Shown one piece after another: positions 23,001 to 33,000 of a DNA stretch of 64,000 nucleotides. A model generated the notes under the pieces. The model was not told the origin of the DNA and ran no database searches. It saw nothing but the letters and a program-made list of their open reading frames with translations. Source of the DNA: Symbiodinium kawagutii (lineage: Eukaryota > Sar > Dinophyceae > Suessiales > Symbiodiniaceae); the NCBI GenBank assembly GCA_009767595.1, contig VSDK01012328.1:4671-68670 (forward strand), given 5' to 3'. The number at the start of each line of letters is the position of its first letter. Position 1 is the stretch's first letter. Made by a program: the position numbers and the translations under genes.

Positions 23001-24507
23001 GCTGCGTTGCTGGGAGACCTGGCAGATCTTTCCAAGTCTCTATACCAAGGCACAGCTCGGTGGGCGGTGATGGTTGGTTGATCCGACCATAGGATCCCCA
23101 ACCAATCATGGTTAAAAATAACAGGATAAATAATAGGTGATAGTGGTTAATAATAGTGGTTGGTAGTGGTTAATAGTGGTTAGTAATGGTTAATAATAGG
23201 GGATTATGACCAGCTAATTATGGTTGAACAACTAATCCAGGCAGGAATAGGTTGTGATGAATGGATGGCTGATCCAACTTGGCTAGTAGTGGTTTTGCTG
23301 GTGGTCAATGGAGAGTAGTGATGAATGGGGTAATGAAAAACCAGTAGGATCCAGTAGATCATGAAAAATCCGGGTGATTCAACCAGTGTTTGGCTGACAT
23401 GACTAGTAGGTCCAACTGCTTTTTGGATGATCCAAGCAGTAGTAGGTCATGATCCAACCAGTGGTAGGTCATGATGAGAGTCAGTAGTAGATCCTGATTA
23501 CGGTGATAGTACTTATCAGTAGGTCATGATTATTGAATAGTAGTTTGGGGGATGATTTATCAGTAGGTCATGGTTTCAATAGTATTTTAAGGGTGCTCCG
23601 ATCAGTAGGATCCAGTAGGTCATGATTAAAGGCGTGATTCAACAAATTTTTGGATCCAACATGACCAGTAGTAGGTGCAACCAGTTTTTGGATGATCCAA
23701 TCCGTCATGATTGTAAATGATCGTTAATGATTGATGTGGATTAACCGGTAGTAGGTGATTTTTCTAGTAGTATTTGGGTTGATCCAACCGAATGATTCTT
23801 AATGGATTGATGTGTAAATCCTTGGTTCATGATGTTCATGATTAACCAAACACTAGCAATCATCAATCATTCACAATTTCATGAGCAATACTTGTTGATT
23901 GCTAACAGTCTGTCAATGACGCTTAATGATGATGAAGGATAGGAGTATGCATGATGGACAAAGATTGACCGTTCTTTCATCATCGGTGGAACTGTCTTAA
24001 GCACGGTTTCGCATTTTTTGATTCACCCAGAACATAAGTGTGTACTTCAGTTTTGCAGGCATCCCATTAGCAGGCCATGTGTTGATGGGTGGATTTCCTG
24101 GCCATTGACCACAAGCAATATCCCACCACCAGCATCAACCACTACCAACATCAACCACCACCAACAGCACCCACCACCAAGATCACCCACCACCAATATT
24201 TACCACCACGAATATGAACCACCACCAATATCACCACCACCAATAGCAACCACCACCAATATCAACTACTTCATGTCATCAACTCAGTACCAAAGCCTGT
24301 CATCACTGGAACCAACTGACAGATCCCCACTGCCTGGAAACTCTCTGCGTTTCACCGGGGATCCAACGATTTGATGGTGATCACCTCGCGCCAGAGAAAG
24401 ATGTTGAGCCCTGACGGTTGTCATCATGATTGGTAGCCCAACTGATCGACGGTCCCAACACCCGCCGCGGGCTCAAAGTGCCGGTAGTGGCCGTTGCCAT
24501 TGCCAAA
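12005..24507 (+). CDS. U2SURP: U2SURP/SR140-like splicing factor, multi-exon gene (spliced; extent approximate)
   Basis: The product resembles U2SURP (SR140), a U2 snRNP-associated protein with RRM, SURP and CID domains that acts in the nucleus in pre-mRNA splicing. What is seen: seven small colinear exons (14657-23059) assemble into a CID. Landmarks are LNASRNAIG, then [74 protein letters not shown] and [13 protein letters not shown], matching the family's AMVFCL, RLYLVSDVLYN and RAWEDWAIYP blocks. Phases agree across the joins from 12005 through 21990. Upstream exons at 12005 and 13120 fit the SURP-to-CID linker. The RRM was not found; it may lie among unassigned exons at 3.9-10.9 kb. Both ends are uncertain. 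A different CID protein is possible but fits less well. Confidence 0.8.
12139..12241. mobile_element. F1 element with AAAT duplication
   Basis: Termini GGTGGTTTCTCAAG and CTATTTTGAGAAACACCC. AAAT stands immediately before (12135-12138) and after (12242-12245), a 4-bp target duplication. Confidence 0.8.
12282..12325. repeat. 22-bp tandem duplication
   Basis: AGCTAGTATAGTTCAGGAAT plus two bases occurs twice in a row, 12282-12303 and 12304-12325, with one mismatch. Confidence 0.8.
12428..12518. mobile_element. F1 element, reverse-oriented core
   Basis: Termini GGGTGTTTCTCAAAATGGGG and CCCCTATTTTGAGAAACAGCC around an AATAAACCAACCATTTTT core, about 91 bp. Confidence 0.7.
13120..13216 (+). CDS. 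U2SURP: SR140-like gene, linker exon
   Basis: Acceptor CTCCAG|GTG (phase 0), donor AGCA|GTTGATG. It reads [20 protein letters not shown] then [12 protein letters not shown]. The single base left at the end combines with the TC opening the next exon, so the phases agree. Pro/Ala-rich, as expected of a linker. Confidence 0.55.
13274..13398. repeat. 50-57 bp tandem repeat, about 2.3 copies
   Basis: Units start with GCCACA(A/G)GTGGTTGATC at 13274, 13331 and 13381 and contain GTTTGGGTTGGCTGCCCTAT. They are nearly identical, implying recent duplication inside the intron. Confidence 0.8.
13987..14060. repeat. microsatellite, ATGATC then ATC units
   Basis: A run of ATGATC repeats followed by uninterrupted (ATC)n. 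It produces a spurious Asp/His-rich frame on the minus strand. Confidence 0.95.
14445..14650. repeat. AACC-rich low-complexity tract
   Basis: CAACCAACCAACTAACCAACC and variants run up to the CGGCAG acceptor at 14656, and may serve as its pyrimidine-poor upstream context. Confidence 0.8.
14657..14764 (+). CDS. U2SURP: SR140-like gene, CID exon 1
   Basis: Acceptor CGGCAG; donor GCCATAG|GCGCGA, a GC donor. It reads [20 protein letters not shown], then [15 protein letters not shown]. This is the helix preceding the CID in SR140 (family LR.LT..R..I..AM). The leftover G joins GT of the next exon to give Gly. Confidence 0.75.
15285..15336 (+). CDS. U2SURP: SR140-like gene, CID exon 2
   Basis: Acceptor CTCCCAG|GTCGCG; donor TTGCT|GTCAAG. 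It encodes [17 protein letters not shown], matching the family block AMVFCL..AEAAEE. The two bases CT are completed by G of the next exon. The frame would hit a stop at 15372, so the donor must lie before that. Confidence 0.8.
15395..16090. repeat. GGTTGGTT / TTGATTGGTTG low-complexity intron
   Basis: Long stretches of GGTTGGTTGGTTGG with TGATGGTTGAT interruptions, the complement of the AACC vocabulary seen before the acceptor at 14656. No coding signal is credible here. Confidence 0.7.
16220..16404. repeat. TCCTC pyrimidine tract and 40-bp minisatellite
   Basis: 16220-16300 is a pure CT tract of TCCTC units. From about 16310, a 40-bp unit beginning ACCTCAACCACGACCATCCA and ending CCCTGCCGG is repeated at least twice and runs into the gap. 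Confidence 0.9.
16405..16901. other. assembly gap, 497 N
   Basis: Unresolved bases between a 40-bp minisatellite and a 24-nt repeat. Frames that appear to cross the gap are meaningless. The gap lies in the intron between CID exons 2 and 3. Confidence 1.
16902..17005 (+). repeat. 24-nt minisatellite, open in one frame
   Basis: Units like ATGCCAGATAGAATGCCAAA occur about four times, with 12-nt partial units. One frame reads [20 protein letters not shown]. Because both neighbours are intronic, I treat it as a repeat rather than an exon. Confidence 0.75.
17006..18067. other. AT-rich intron, no feature
   Basis: Contains ATTCATCC(A/G)ATAT words at 17820-18060 and a T-rich, short-frame area at 17400-17680 with no splice-bounded island. 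Confidence 0.4.
18068..18167. mobile_element. F1 element with ATAT duplication
   Basis: Termini GGCTGTTTCTCAAATAGGGG and CCTATTCTGAGAAACCACC, 100 bp, flanked by ATAT at 18064-18067 and 18168-18171. It ends only 51 bases before the CID exon 3 start. Confidence 0.85.
18219..18266 (+). CDS. U2SURP: SR140-like gene, CID exon 3
   Basis: Acceptor CTGGCAG|GCGC; donor GCCAG|GCTTCC, a GC donor. It encodes [15 protein letters not shown](R). Joined to the neighbours it gives [15 protein letters not shown], matching family TPLPKKIARLYLVSDVLYN. Choosing the later GT (18275) would break the next frame. Confidence 0.8.
18371..18470. mobile_element. F1 element, diverged
   Basis: Termini GTGGTTTCTGAAAGTAGGG and CCTCTATTTTGAGAAAACCCC, 100 bp, in the intron after CID exon 3. 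Confidence 0.7.
19089..19138 (+). CDS. U2SURP: SR140-like gene, CID exon 4 (most diagnostic)
   Basis: Acceptor GTCGGCAG|GTTT; donor CCAG|GCGGCC, a GC donor. It encodes [16 protein letters not shown](G), the hallmark CID helix of SR140 proteins (family RLYLVSDVLYNS). Continuing past the donor would give an unrelated tail and a stop. Confidence 0.85.
19583..19611 (+). CDS. U2SURP: SR140-like gene, CID exon 5 (29 nt)
   Basis: Acceptor CGTCCAG|GGGC; donor CTGCAG|GAGCAG, a GA donor. It encodes ARHFRDCLQ, equivalent to the family's ASYYRKFFE. With this donor the join to the next exon keeps exactly the family spacing to LPEALEAL. Intron ends share the string GCAG|GA. Confidence 0.75.
19672..20126. 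mobile_element. composite array F2-F3-F3-F2
   Basis: An F2 copy (about 19672-19787, starting ATGGCGAGCTGGGTCAA, ending TTTTGACCCACAGCCATAT) is followed without spacer by two tandem F3 units (19788-19903 and 19904-20007, each with GGTTAATGGTTAGTATTAGG and GGGGATATACCAGCTATAT) and a second F2 copy (20008-20126). F3 begins with the F2-like terminus GGCTATGGGTCAA. The arrangement resembles a tandem multimer. Confidence 0.75.
20273..20326. repeat. 27-bp tandem duplication
   Basis: AACTATGAAGTTGACAAGCT plus GGTTTCT occurs twice head-to-tail without mismatch. Confidence 0.85.
20327..21989. other. large intron, low-complexity 3' half
   Basis: Between CID exons 5 and 6. The 3' half is full of AACCATCTAACCATC and AACCACCATT words. 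A GC-rich patch at 20760-20870 has no frame fitting the CID and is not called. Confidence 0.5.
21990..22098 (+). CDS. U2SURP: SR140-like gene, CID exon 6
   Basis: Acceptor CGCCGCAG|GAC, phase 0. It encodes [20 protein letters not shown], equivalent to the family helix with LPEVFESL. The frame stays open well beyond. The true donor may be as early as 22043, with CTG|GAGCTG (GA) or a GC site beside it. Confidence 0.7.
22923..23059 (+). CDS. U2SURP: SR140-like gene, CID exon 7
   Basis: Acceptor probably ATGAAG|GCTT; donor CTCG|GTGGGC. It contains [20 protein letters not shown] then [10 protein letters not shown], matching the family's FKQRVMTCFRAWEDWAIYP. The 5' border is uncertain; an AAG at 22973 is an alternative acceptor. 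Confidence 0.75.
23100..23860. repeat. diffuse CCAGTAGTAGGTCATGATC repeats
   Basis: The phrase GTAGGTCATGAT with CCAACCAGTAG recurs about ten times with variable spacing. It is intron DNA with no coding signal. Confidence 0.55.
24117..24263. repeat. CCACCACCAATATCA low-complexity tract
   Basis: Irregular repeats of ACCACCA(C/A)CAATATCA. It gives a spurious Pro/Thr-rich frame on +. Confidence 0.8.
24437..24507 (+). CDS. possible exon downstream of the CID
   Basis: Acceptor GGTAG|CCCAACTG, donor GCCAAA|GCTGAG (GC). It reads [20 protein letters not shown] then IAK, and its phase fits the end of CID exon 7. A minus-strand frame here is also open. No family match, so membership of the SR140-like gene is by position and phase only. 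Confidence 0.35.
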
Positions 24508-24947
24508 GCTGAGATTTGATCTTTACAACCCGGCATGGGTTCTCTCCTGGATGAATTTGGTTCTGTTCCGTAACGCCCGCTCTGCAGAAGACCATCAACA
24601 ACAATCACTATAATCAGGAATGAATGAGCAAGTATCAGCCGTTCTCAGCTATTTTCAACAGATATTGCCACAATTGATTGACTCTGCATGGGTAGCCACT
24701 ACCATCAGTATGGACCTGTCAATCAGTTGAACCAGTGTTTAGCATACCGTAAGTTGAGTGTTTTTTAATACTGGCCAGTAGAAATATCGTTCATGTAGCA
24801 AGTATGAACCATTGACATAAGATGATTACTGATCATTATTTGCATGATGAAGCATGGATATGAATCTCTCTGGTTCTTGCCAGCCATGGATGCATCCACC
24901 ACCATGGGGAAACGCCCACGAACCCTTGGAACGTCCCATCCACCCAG
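24508..24947. other. putative intergenic spacer before DUF218 copy A
   Basis: No exon-like island, no element. It would contain the 3' end of the SR140-like gene and the 5' untranslated region of copy A, but no promoter motif or polyadenylation signal can be recognised; dinoflagellates generally lack such canonical signals. Confidence 0.35.
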
Positions 24948-25019
24948 CCGCGCGGACGCACCACGTGCATGGCCACGTTTATCGCGTGTCTGGGGCAAGC
25001 TCTGTCCCCTGATGGATCG
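24948..25019 (+). CDS. DUF218 copy A, exon a (start)
   Basis: Encodes MATFIACLGQALSPDGS from ATG 24969; in copy B the same position also has a Met-led start. If the piece were internal, an ACCCAG acceptor at 24947 would open it. Donor TCG|GATCCG is a GA donor; copy B uses TCA|GTCCCT at the same point. Confidence 0.75.
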
Positions 25020-28000
25020 GATCCGTGGCAGCAACAGGCCGAACAGCGAATGGTCAACGGTTTCTGAGTGCATTGAATGCGTTGAATGCGCGTTGAATGA
25101 TGGTCACGGTTTGAAACACCCCTTGAAACTATGGGGAAACACATTGAAACTAGTTGGTCACACACTTGTGTGTGGTTTCTTAGTGATGGACACTCTTGAA
25201 TGTACACAATTTTCTGCAAATCGGTAATTATGATTGCTTTTGACATTGTATAATTGGATATAATTGGATATAATTGGTCACATTCAACATCTCAAACACG
25301 CGTCATGAGAAACAATAAGTAGCAGCTATTGAATTGCGAAAATTGACCATGTGTCAATGGTTTGAAAGGTAACTCTCATTCGGGATGTCAATACAAGAGC
25401 TACAAGTACCTTTCAGGAAAACTGTTTGCAAAAGTTTTAACGCTGCTGGTGTTTGGTATTTTCAGCAGTTCCTGATATGAGTCGTATAGCCCTACTGGCC
25501 CTACTTGTTTTTAGTCCGTCGTTCTACTTTGTTTCGGTCCTTGCAAGCTGCTCTTGGAAGGAATCTCTTCCCCACCAATAGGACTCTATTGGCATCTAAA
25601 TGTTGACATATCTACATAACGCCTCATATTACAAGGGCTAAGTACTATGTACATACATAAAAATCCATACTCGTCCAAATGACTGTGCACATGTAGTTGC
25701 AGATACGTAGACATGCACATCCATTTGCCAAAGATGCAACAAGGACATTGTGAGCGCAATACCTTTTGAGATATAAAGCGTTGTACCTCTCCATACATAT
25801 CAGTCTCTTAATTCAGGTATGTTTAATGCATATTGCTGAAGTTCATAGATCTTAATAGATCTCCTTGACACATTTGTTTCAGCCGCTGACTCGAAGTTGA
25901 TAATTATTTAGTTTCAGCCATAGCCTATGCTTCCACTTACCATAGGAGGTAACCAGCTGGTTCCTACCATTGTCTTTTGGGGTTGGTTAGTATGAAAAAA
26001 CCATCAACTAACCACTGTATTCCCCATGATTGTTGCTTATGGGTCCCCCAGTAGTCAACCACTAAACCATTGTCAACCTATTAATATCCACTGAACTAGC
26101 TACAGGAATGCGAGATTTAACTGGCAAAGCTAAACCAACTTATAGAACTCGGGATGGCGAATCTAAAGCAACTTATGGCTTCTAAGTTTGCCATTCCGAG
26201 TGGCTGATTTGCCATAAGCTATAGCTATATATGGCTTATAGTGACCAACTTATTTGCCATCCCAAGTTTGGTGGCCGCCCTTTTTTCGCATCCCTTCATG
26301 GCCACTGGAAGGGTCCGACCTCGGCTCCCGAGGTTCCACTGACCTTGGCGAATCGCTGCGCCGTGGCCGCCGAGCTTTGGCGCCGAAGCTCCGACACGGC
26401 GCGCCTGGTGCTGAGCGGCGCGGATGTGAGTCGCGTGGGAACCTCCGAAGCCCAGGTGGCCCTCGCCATGGCCGGGGGGTCCTGGGGTGGTGCCTGGGCT
26501 TCACCGGCAGGAGAAGGAGCTCTGAACCAGTAGAATTGGCCTGTTGATTAATGTTGGTTTCTGGTTAGTATCTACCTGTTGGTTTCATCTATTTTCATTA
26601 CTTTAGGGGGGGTTACACTAATCAGAAACCAACATTAGGAAGGATTTACCATTCAAGGCTATTCATCAATATTCCTATGATATATAGACCCCCCCCTTAA
26701 TTGAGCACCCCATGGATTTATGACCACTTCAAAAATCACGACTATGGTGGTAAATGTAATTTGGTTGACCCTATGATGCAGCAGTTATAGCAGCTCGTGC
26801 TAGCGGTTGAATCACACCCTTGTCAATGGCTACAACCATTATATAATCCCACTTATAATCCCCTAACCATCATTAAGCATCATCAACCACTTCGTTCATC
26901 CCCTATAATCCCAATGAACTCCTAATCCCCATCATTTCTCACACAATCAATCCCCATGATTTCCTACATGGTGGTTTCTCAAAATAGGGGTACCAAAAAA
27001 TGGTTGGTGTATTACTATCAGTGATTGACAAGTGGATGATTTGGGGTACCCCGATGTAAACAAACCACCACCGAAGCCCTCTAAAAACCACAACTTCTAC
27101 ATAATCCCTAAAAAATCTCATAGTTTCCATATACAAATTCCCTATATAATCCCCATGACTTCCTACGTAAGCCCTCTAAACTTCCCCCACGTCATCCCAG
27201 CCAGGCCATGAAGGCCATCCTCACTTCGTCTCACGGCATACCCAGCGAGGCGCTCTTGCTGGATGAGTTGGCGGTGAATACCATCGAGCCCTGCTGCAGT
27301 GTGGCGTGGGGTGCCCGGCAGTGCCAGGCTTTGGGTGGGTTGATGTGGGTTATACATGGTTACTCATGCTAATATATGGCTATAGAGGGTGATAGGGGAT
27401 GATTTTGGGTGGGTTCTACATAGGTGTTTCTCGAAATAGGGGACCCCCAGTTCTAATCTATACTACATCTAGAGTAGTAAACCAACCATAAGTTTTGGGG
27501 TTCCCCATTTTAAGAAGCACCCACATGTTTCTGCAAATGCAGAAACTGCCGGGGATGAAATCTGTGCGGGCGGTCTTCACCTTGGGCAGTGTGACAAAAA
27601 TGGGTTACCAGGGAACAGTGCACAGATAGATCGTGGTTGATAGGGACCCCCCAAAATGGATGGTTTATCATTGGATGATTTGGGGGGTCCCCTATTTTGA
27701 GAAACCCCTAGATAGAGTTAGATAGAATTGGATTAATAGATTCACCCGCCCTTCAGGATCAAACTTTGTCAAAAATTTCTTTCGCTGAAATATGAATTTC
27801 CAATGAATTAAAGTGTATGGCCGTTTCTCAAAATCAGGTTTCCCCCAAATCATCGCATACCATTTTGTGGTAATAAGCCAACCATACCTTTGGGTTCCCT
27901 ATTTCGAGAAACCGCCATATATGTAATACCATTGTAATACCTCAATATATATATAAATACAGTCAGTCTGGCTGGTGATTTTGAAGATGTTTTGTTTTCC

Positions 28001-29958
28001 TTGGTATATAGTCCTTAATGAATTGTTGGTTGACTACACAATGTTTTTCATAGGGGTGTTTCAACCACCAACCAGATAATGATCATTATCAACCATGATA
28101 ACCATATATAACCATTATTAACCACTAGTTAACCATGGGTGGTTGAACCACCAACCAGTAGTTATTACGTATCCAACGGAGCTCAGTGGTCATGTGAACA
28201 CACCTGGGGACCTACCTCTGAGGTTTCAGTTTGCGGTTTGTGGTTGTGCTTAAGCACCGGGTAGGCGTTGCGTTGCGTATCGTTGCGTCAGGTCTTTGGA
28301 TTCAACAAGGGTCTGAGGTCCTGGAAAAACATATGGCTATGGGTCAATATTAACCGACCAATAGTGGGGGATGAAAACAAACAATAGTAATGGGAAAACA
28401 ATGGATTATGATGGGGAACCAGGGGTACAGGGTTTTGACCTACAGCCATATACAGCATATCTCTGAGGTGTTTGTTCGTTGCAGTGTTCTACACAATTGG
28501 ATGGGAAAGCTGGTTTTTTGGGAGGGAATTTCTCAGAAACGCATCCATTGGCGTGTCGCCTGTTAAAACATCATCATGTTTGCGGTCCCCAACTGGAACT
28601 CCACCGCAGCAAACCCAGGTCAACCATGATCATCAACCCCATTAGTCTGGGTTTTTCTGTCTCAAGATTTGTGCGATAGTCGACCATTGCCATTGCCGAC
28701 TGTCAAAGAGGGTGAACCATTAGTCGCCATGATTCACAGCTATTAACAGTTATTCACCACTGCTAAAGCATTATCACCATTGTCAAACACTATTCACCAC
28801 TATTGCGACTCTTCACTGTTGAACATGTTTTTCTATGTTTTTTCTCATCTAATGTGCTTGAAACATGTTTTGTTTCCCCTTTGTTTGAGATGTTTGATCA
28901 ACGAAGTCAGCGGGGTTGAAACATTGACCCTGGTTGGTGGTTTCAAACTTTTTCTATTTTCTCCATTGGTTATTAACAAATGGTTGGTTGACTAATATTT
29001 TTTCATAGGGCTGGTTCAACCACCAACCAGTGATCATGTTGAAGCCAAGCACCTAAGGAAAACGCCCGTAACACCTTGGCCGTGATGAGAAGAGCAGCTC
29101 CGGATGTTGTGCCTTGACATTTAGCTGAGCTGTTTTTTGGGACGCTCAGAGGTAGGTATGAAGAAGCGCACATGTGTATGTTTTTGTATACATGCACGAT
29201 GTTGCGAGAATCTGTATACAACATATCATGATACCCCCAGTAAAGATATATGATATATATGTATCTATTTGTAAAGTTTAATGGTTGATAACTATCTTTG
29301 TCATGGTTGTATGTGTAAAGCTGGTTACTGTACATATATACATAACTATACGACAACCTTTGTACACGTTGAAACCTAAATAATTGATTGCTGTTTGGTA
29401 TTTTGAAAAAATATGTCTATATGCAAAAGGGAACATGGTCAAAAAGCGCTAGCAAAGTCTGATATTGGTCGGCCATGGACGTGGTTAAGTACTAGCAAAA
29501 GTCGCTATATGGGTATCCATGCACATCTCTGAAATTGCCAAACTAAACTTCAATAGCTCTTTTTATTCTTTGACAATCTACCTTTTCCTATTTGAGACCC
29601 TCTCACGTTTAATTTCGATTTGGTCAAATCAACAAGTACTACTTGTTGAAACACGTTCGAAGAGAAAATTGAAACACTGGTAGAATGAAGCACGGACAGT
29701 CTGTTGAGTACTTTTTACTTCTGCTAATTTGTCCGCAGGCTTGGCGGTGTGAGACTGTCCGGCTAACCGTTCGTTCGTTACCACTAGTGAGCTGCATCAC
29801 TTGCTACCCTCGTGGACTCAGATCGTCTAGTGCCCCAAGCACTGGTGTACCAGGCAAGGAACTTGAGAGATGATGTTTTTATTGACCATGATTAATTACT
29901 TATTGATCACCATGATTACCATGATTCACCCAAATTAAGCCTCCGTTTGGGCACCAAC

Positions 29959-30010
<52 letters not shown>

Positions 30011-33000
30011 AGTATTCCAACATTTACTGTAGACTTTGGTGGCTGATCCGTTGGTGGGTGGGAACATCAGAGCTCGGTGGTTTCAATTTTCACCCGCAGC
30101 CTTTGTAGTGAAACAGATTGGATTCAAGACCATTTCATGCCAATGGAGACATTTGGTCATATGGCAGTGGGTCAAAACCCATACCCCTGGTTCCCCTATC
30201 ATTAACCATTGTTTTCCCTTATTATTGTTGGTGGAAATCCACCATGAACGTTGGTTAGTTAATATTGCCCCATAGCCATATATAGCTGGTATATCCCCTA
30301 TAGTTGCTAGTTGTTATCCCCTATTATTAACCATTAACCATGGGTTAATATTGACCCTAGTTGGTTGGTTAACTGCTTGACCATGTCTTTCACCATTCAC
30401 CTATCTTGCCATCAAAGAGTAACTTTCAACGCAGTCCAGCTTTAGAGTTGCCGCAGATGCTCGTACAGCCAGCTCCATTCAGGCGGTCGCTGACATCAAG
30501 ATGTATTTGGTCACATCTGATTTCCACTGTCCTCGGTCGGAGTTTATTTTCAGGACTGTAGAAACTCGCTGTGCGCCTGTTGTGGATTTGTTGCTTTGCG
30601 GATGCTCTTGAAGCATCCAATCTGAACGTTGATTTGGGTCACCAGACTTGGCTGAACATGTCGCAAGCGCAGTCTTGGGTCAGGGTGAAACCAATGGGTA
30701 TTTGAAGTGACCCGCCAATGTTTCTTCACCCACAAAAAATATAATTTGATGCTATTTGTCCAACACAGCCCCGCAAAACCCCCTGGATGTTGAAATGACA
30801 AATTTCATCTTGAAATTCCCATAGGGCTTCACGGTAAAATACATGGCACTTAGACCTGAACCAGCACCCAGATTGCCCTGAGTCTGTCGTGATGCCCCGT
30901 TCCAAGACTCTGCCTATCCTTTCAAACATATGTTGGTTTCTGAAAATTGGGTACCCCAAAAATGGATTGCTTACTATAAATGGTCGATCTTGGATGACTT
31001 GACTTGGGGGGCCCCCTATTTCTGAGAAACACCAATATCATGATATTTTTGTCGTCCCCACAAAAATTCGGGTTTCAAAGCATTTGTCCAAATGACCAAC
31101 CGTTCCTATGGAAATCTTCATGACCCCTGGCGTCGGTCATCATCCTGTATCGAATCATCAACCATTGTTGAGTGCTTGGTGGGTGTTTAACATGTGTTTA
31201 TTTTCCGCAGCATCTAGGATTGTTGGTTGATTGACTACTGCTGTTCAGAAAGGTTGAAACCACCAAGCAGTCAACCATTGTTGATCTTAGTCTTGGTTTA
31301 CCCACAATTACTGATTATGAGATGCTTCCTGGTTCTTTCATCAAAGCCACTGAGCTTAAAAGCAGCGTAAAAGGTCACCAATGTCAACCATTGGCCACCA
31401 TTCATCATCAATGACCATCTTGTCTAGCTGGTGATTCGGTGGGATAGGTGGGAGCTGAGGTGCAGTTTCTCTACGGTCCTTTGAAGGGGGAGCGGTGCCA
31501 GGAGCCATTTGGAGTGGCCTAACCAAATGGTATCTATCAACCGTCAATGTGCCATTGCTATCAATGATCCATTTCATCACCCATCAATGAGCCATCAATG
31601 AACCATCCTATCACCCATCAATTCGCCATCAATGATTCCAGTACTATCCAAGAACCAGCTTGGCCGCCATCATTTCTCATCTCCGCCAGCTCGCCTCGGA
31701 AAAGTCACCATCCATCAAGTCAGGATCACCACTCCAGCCCATTAAAACAGCAGCCATCATGAAGCAACCAACCACTACCAACCATCAACCTTACCAGCCA
31801 TCAGGATTACGACTCCAGCTAGGTTTTACTAACCATCCAAAGCTCGCCATCATTGAGTGCAGCCAGGTCAACTGTCCACTACAAACCATCTATCACCGGG
31901 TCCATGACCATCTATTAATTATAGCTGGTGTGTATCCCCTGTGATTGCAAAAACAATACCCTTGTGAATATCCAGTGTTACGACTAATGCACCAATCATT
32001 TTTGACCCAACTAATAGTTGTTTCACGATTACTGTTGGTTGTTATCCCCCATGTTGACAGTTTTTGGTTCCCCGATGTTCACCATTATCATGGTATGGAT
32101 ATGACATTAACCACCATAGTAACATACGAAGCATTTTTAATAACCACTATTAGCCACCATAAACCGTCTATAAGCAGCCATAACCATCCATAACTCCATA
32201 TTCAACCATATTGTTGGTCACTATCCCCTATTAACCACAAATATCAACCATATCAACCACTACATCCATAAACCATACTAACCACCATATAAACACAATA
32301 TATCAACCACATATATCAACCATATGAACCACCATTCACCATCCACAAACCATCAACGGGTCCGTGGTTACGCTCCATCCGCCAGGAACATCTTCGAGGC
32401 CGAAGGCGCGGGTGCCCTGCAGATCGAGGCCTGCCCCGCCTTCAGCGGCCTCAGCGATGACATCAGCGATGATCCCGCGAAGGACGACACGCCGCGGGGG
32501 CGGGGCATGGGTGGGTTGGAGGTGGTGGATAGGTCATGGGGGTTGGATATGGGGGTTGGATGTGTGGGACAAGAGATGTTTAGAGATAGTGATAGGTTGG
32601 ATATTTGGATTGTTGGATATTGGATGTGGGTTGAGATTCATGAGTTGATTAAATCGGAGACCTATGGTTGATATGTGGCTTGGCTTCAATGACGATTGAA
32701 ATGCTGATAAATCATTGGATCATTAAAACCATCAGATTGGTTGATATGAAATTGCTTGATTGCAGATAAAGGTTGATGTATAAGTTGATACAGGCTCAGA
32801 TATGGTGGAACTGTGTTTGATATATGTGGTTGATATATATGTATGTATATTTAAATATATATATGTATATATGTATATATGCTTGATGTGTGGGTTGGAT
32901 ATGTGCTAAAGTCTGGTTAGTAAGGGTTCATATATGGTACATAGTGGTCCATGTTTGTTTGGTCATTGGTATATGGTTGACATTATATAATTGCCAAAGA

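Noticed and set aside
24018-24374. 118-codon + frame rich in Pro, Thr and Asn
   Set aside because: Translation of the CCACCACCAATATCA low-complexity tract; a short exon at 24059 was considered but is not supported by phase and motif together.
27544-27591. Candidate exon (KLPGMKSVRAVFTLG) after exon c of copy A
   Set aside because: The true next exon is at 29058, where ENARNTLAVMRR completes the NTIENA motif and matches copy B at 45665.
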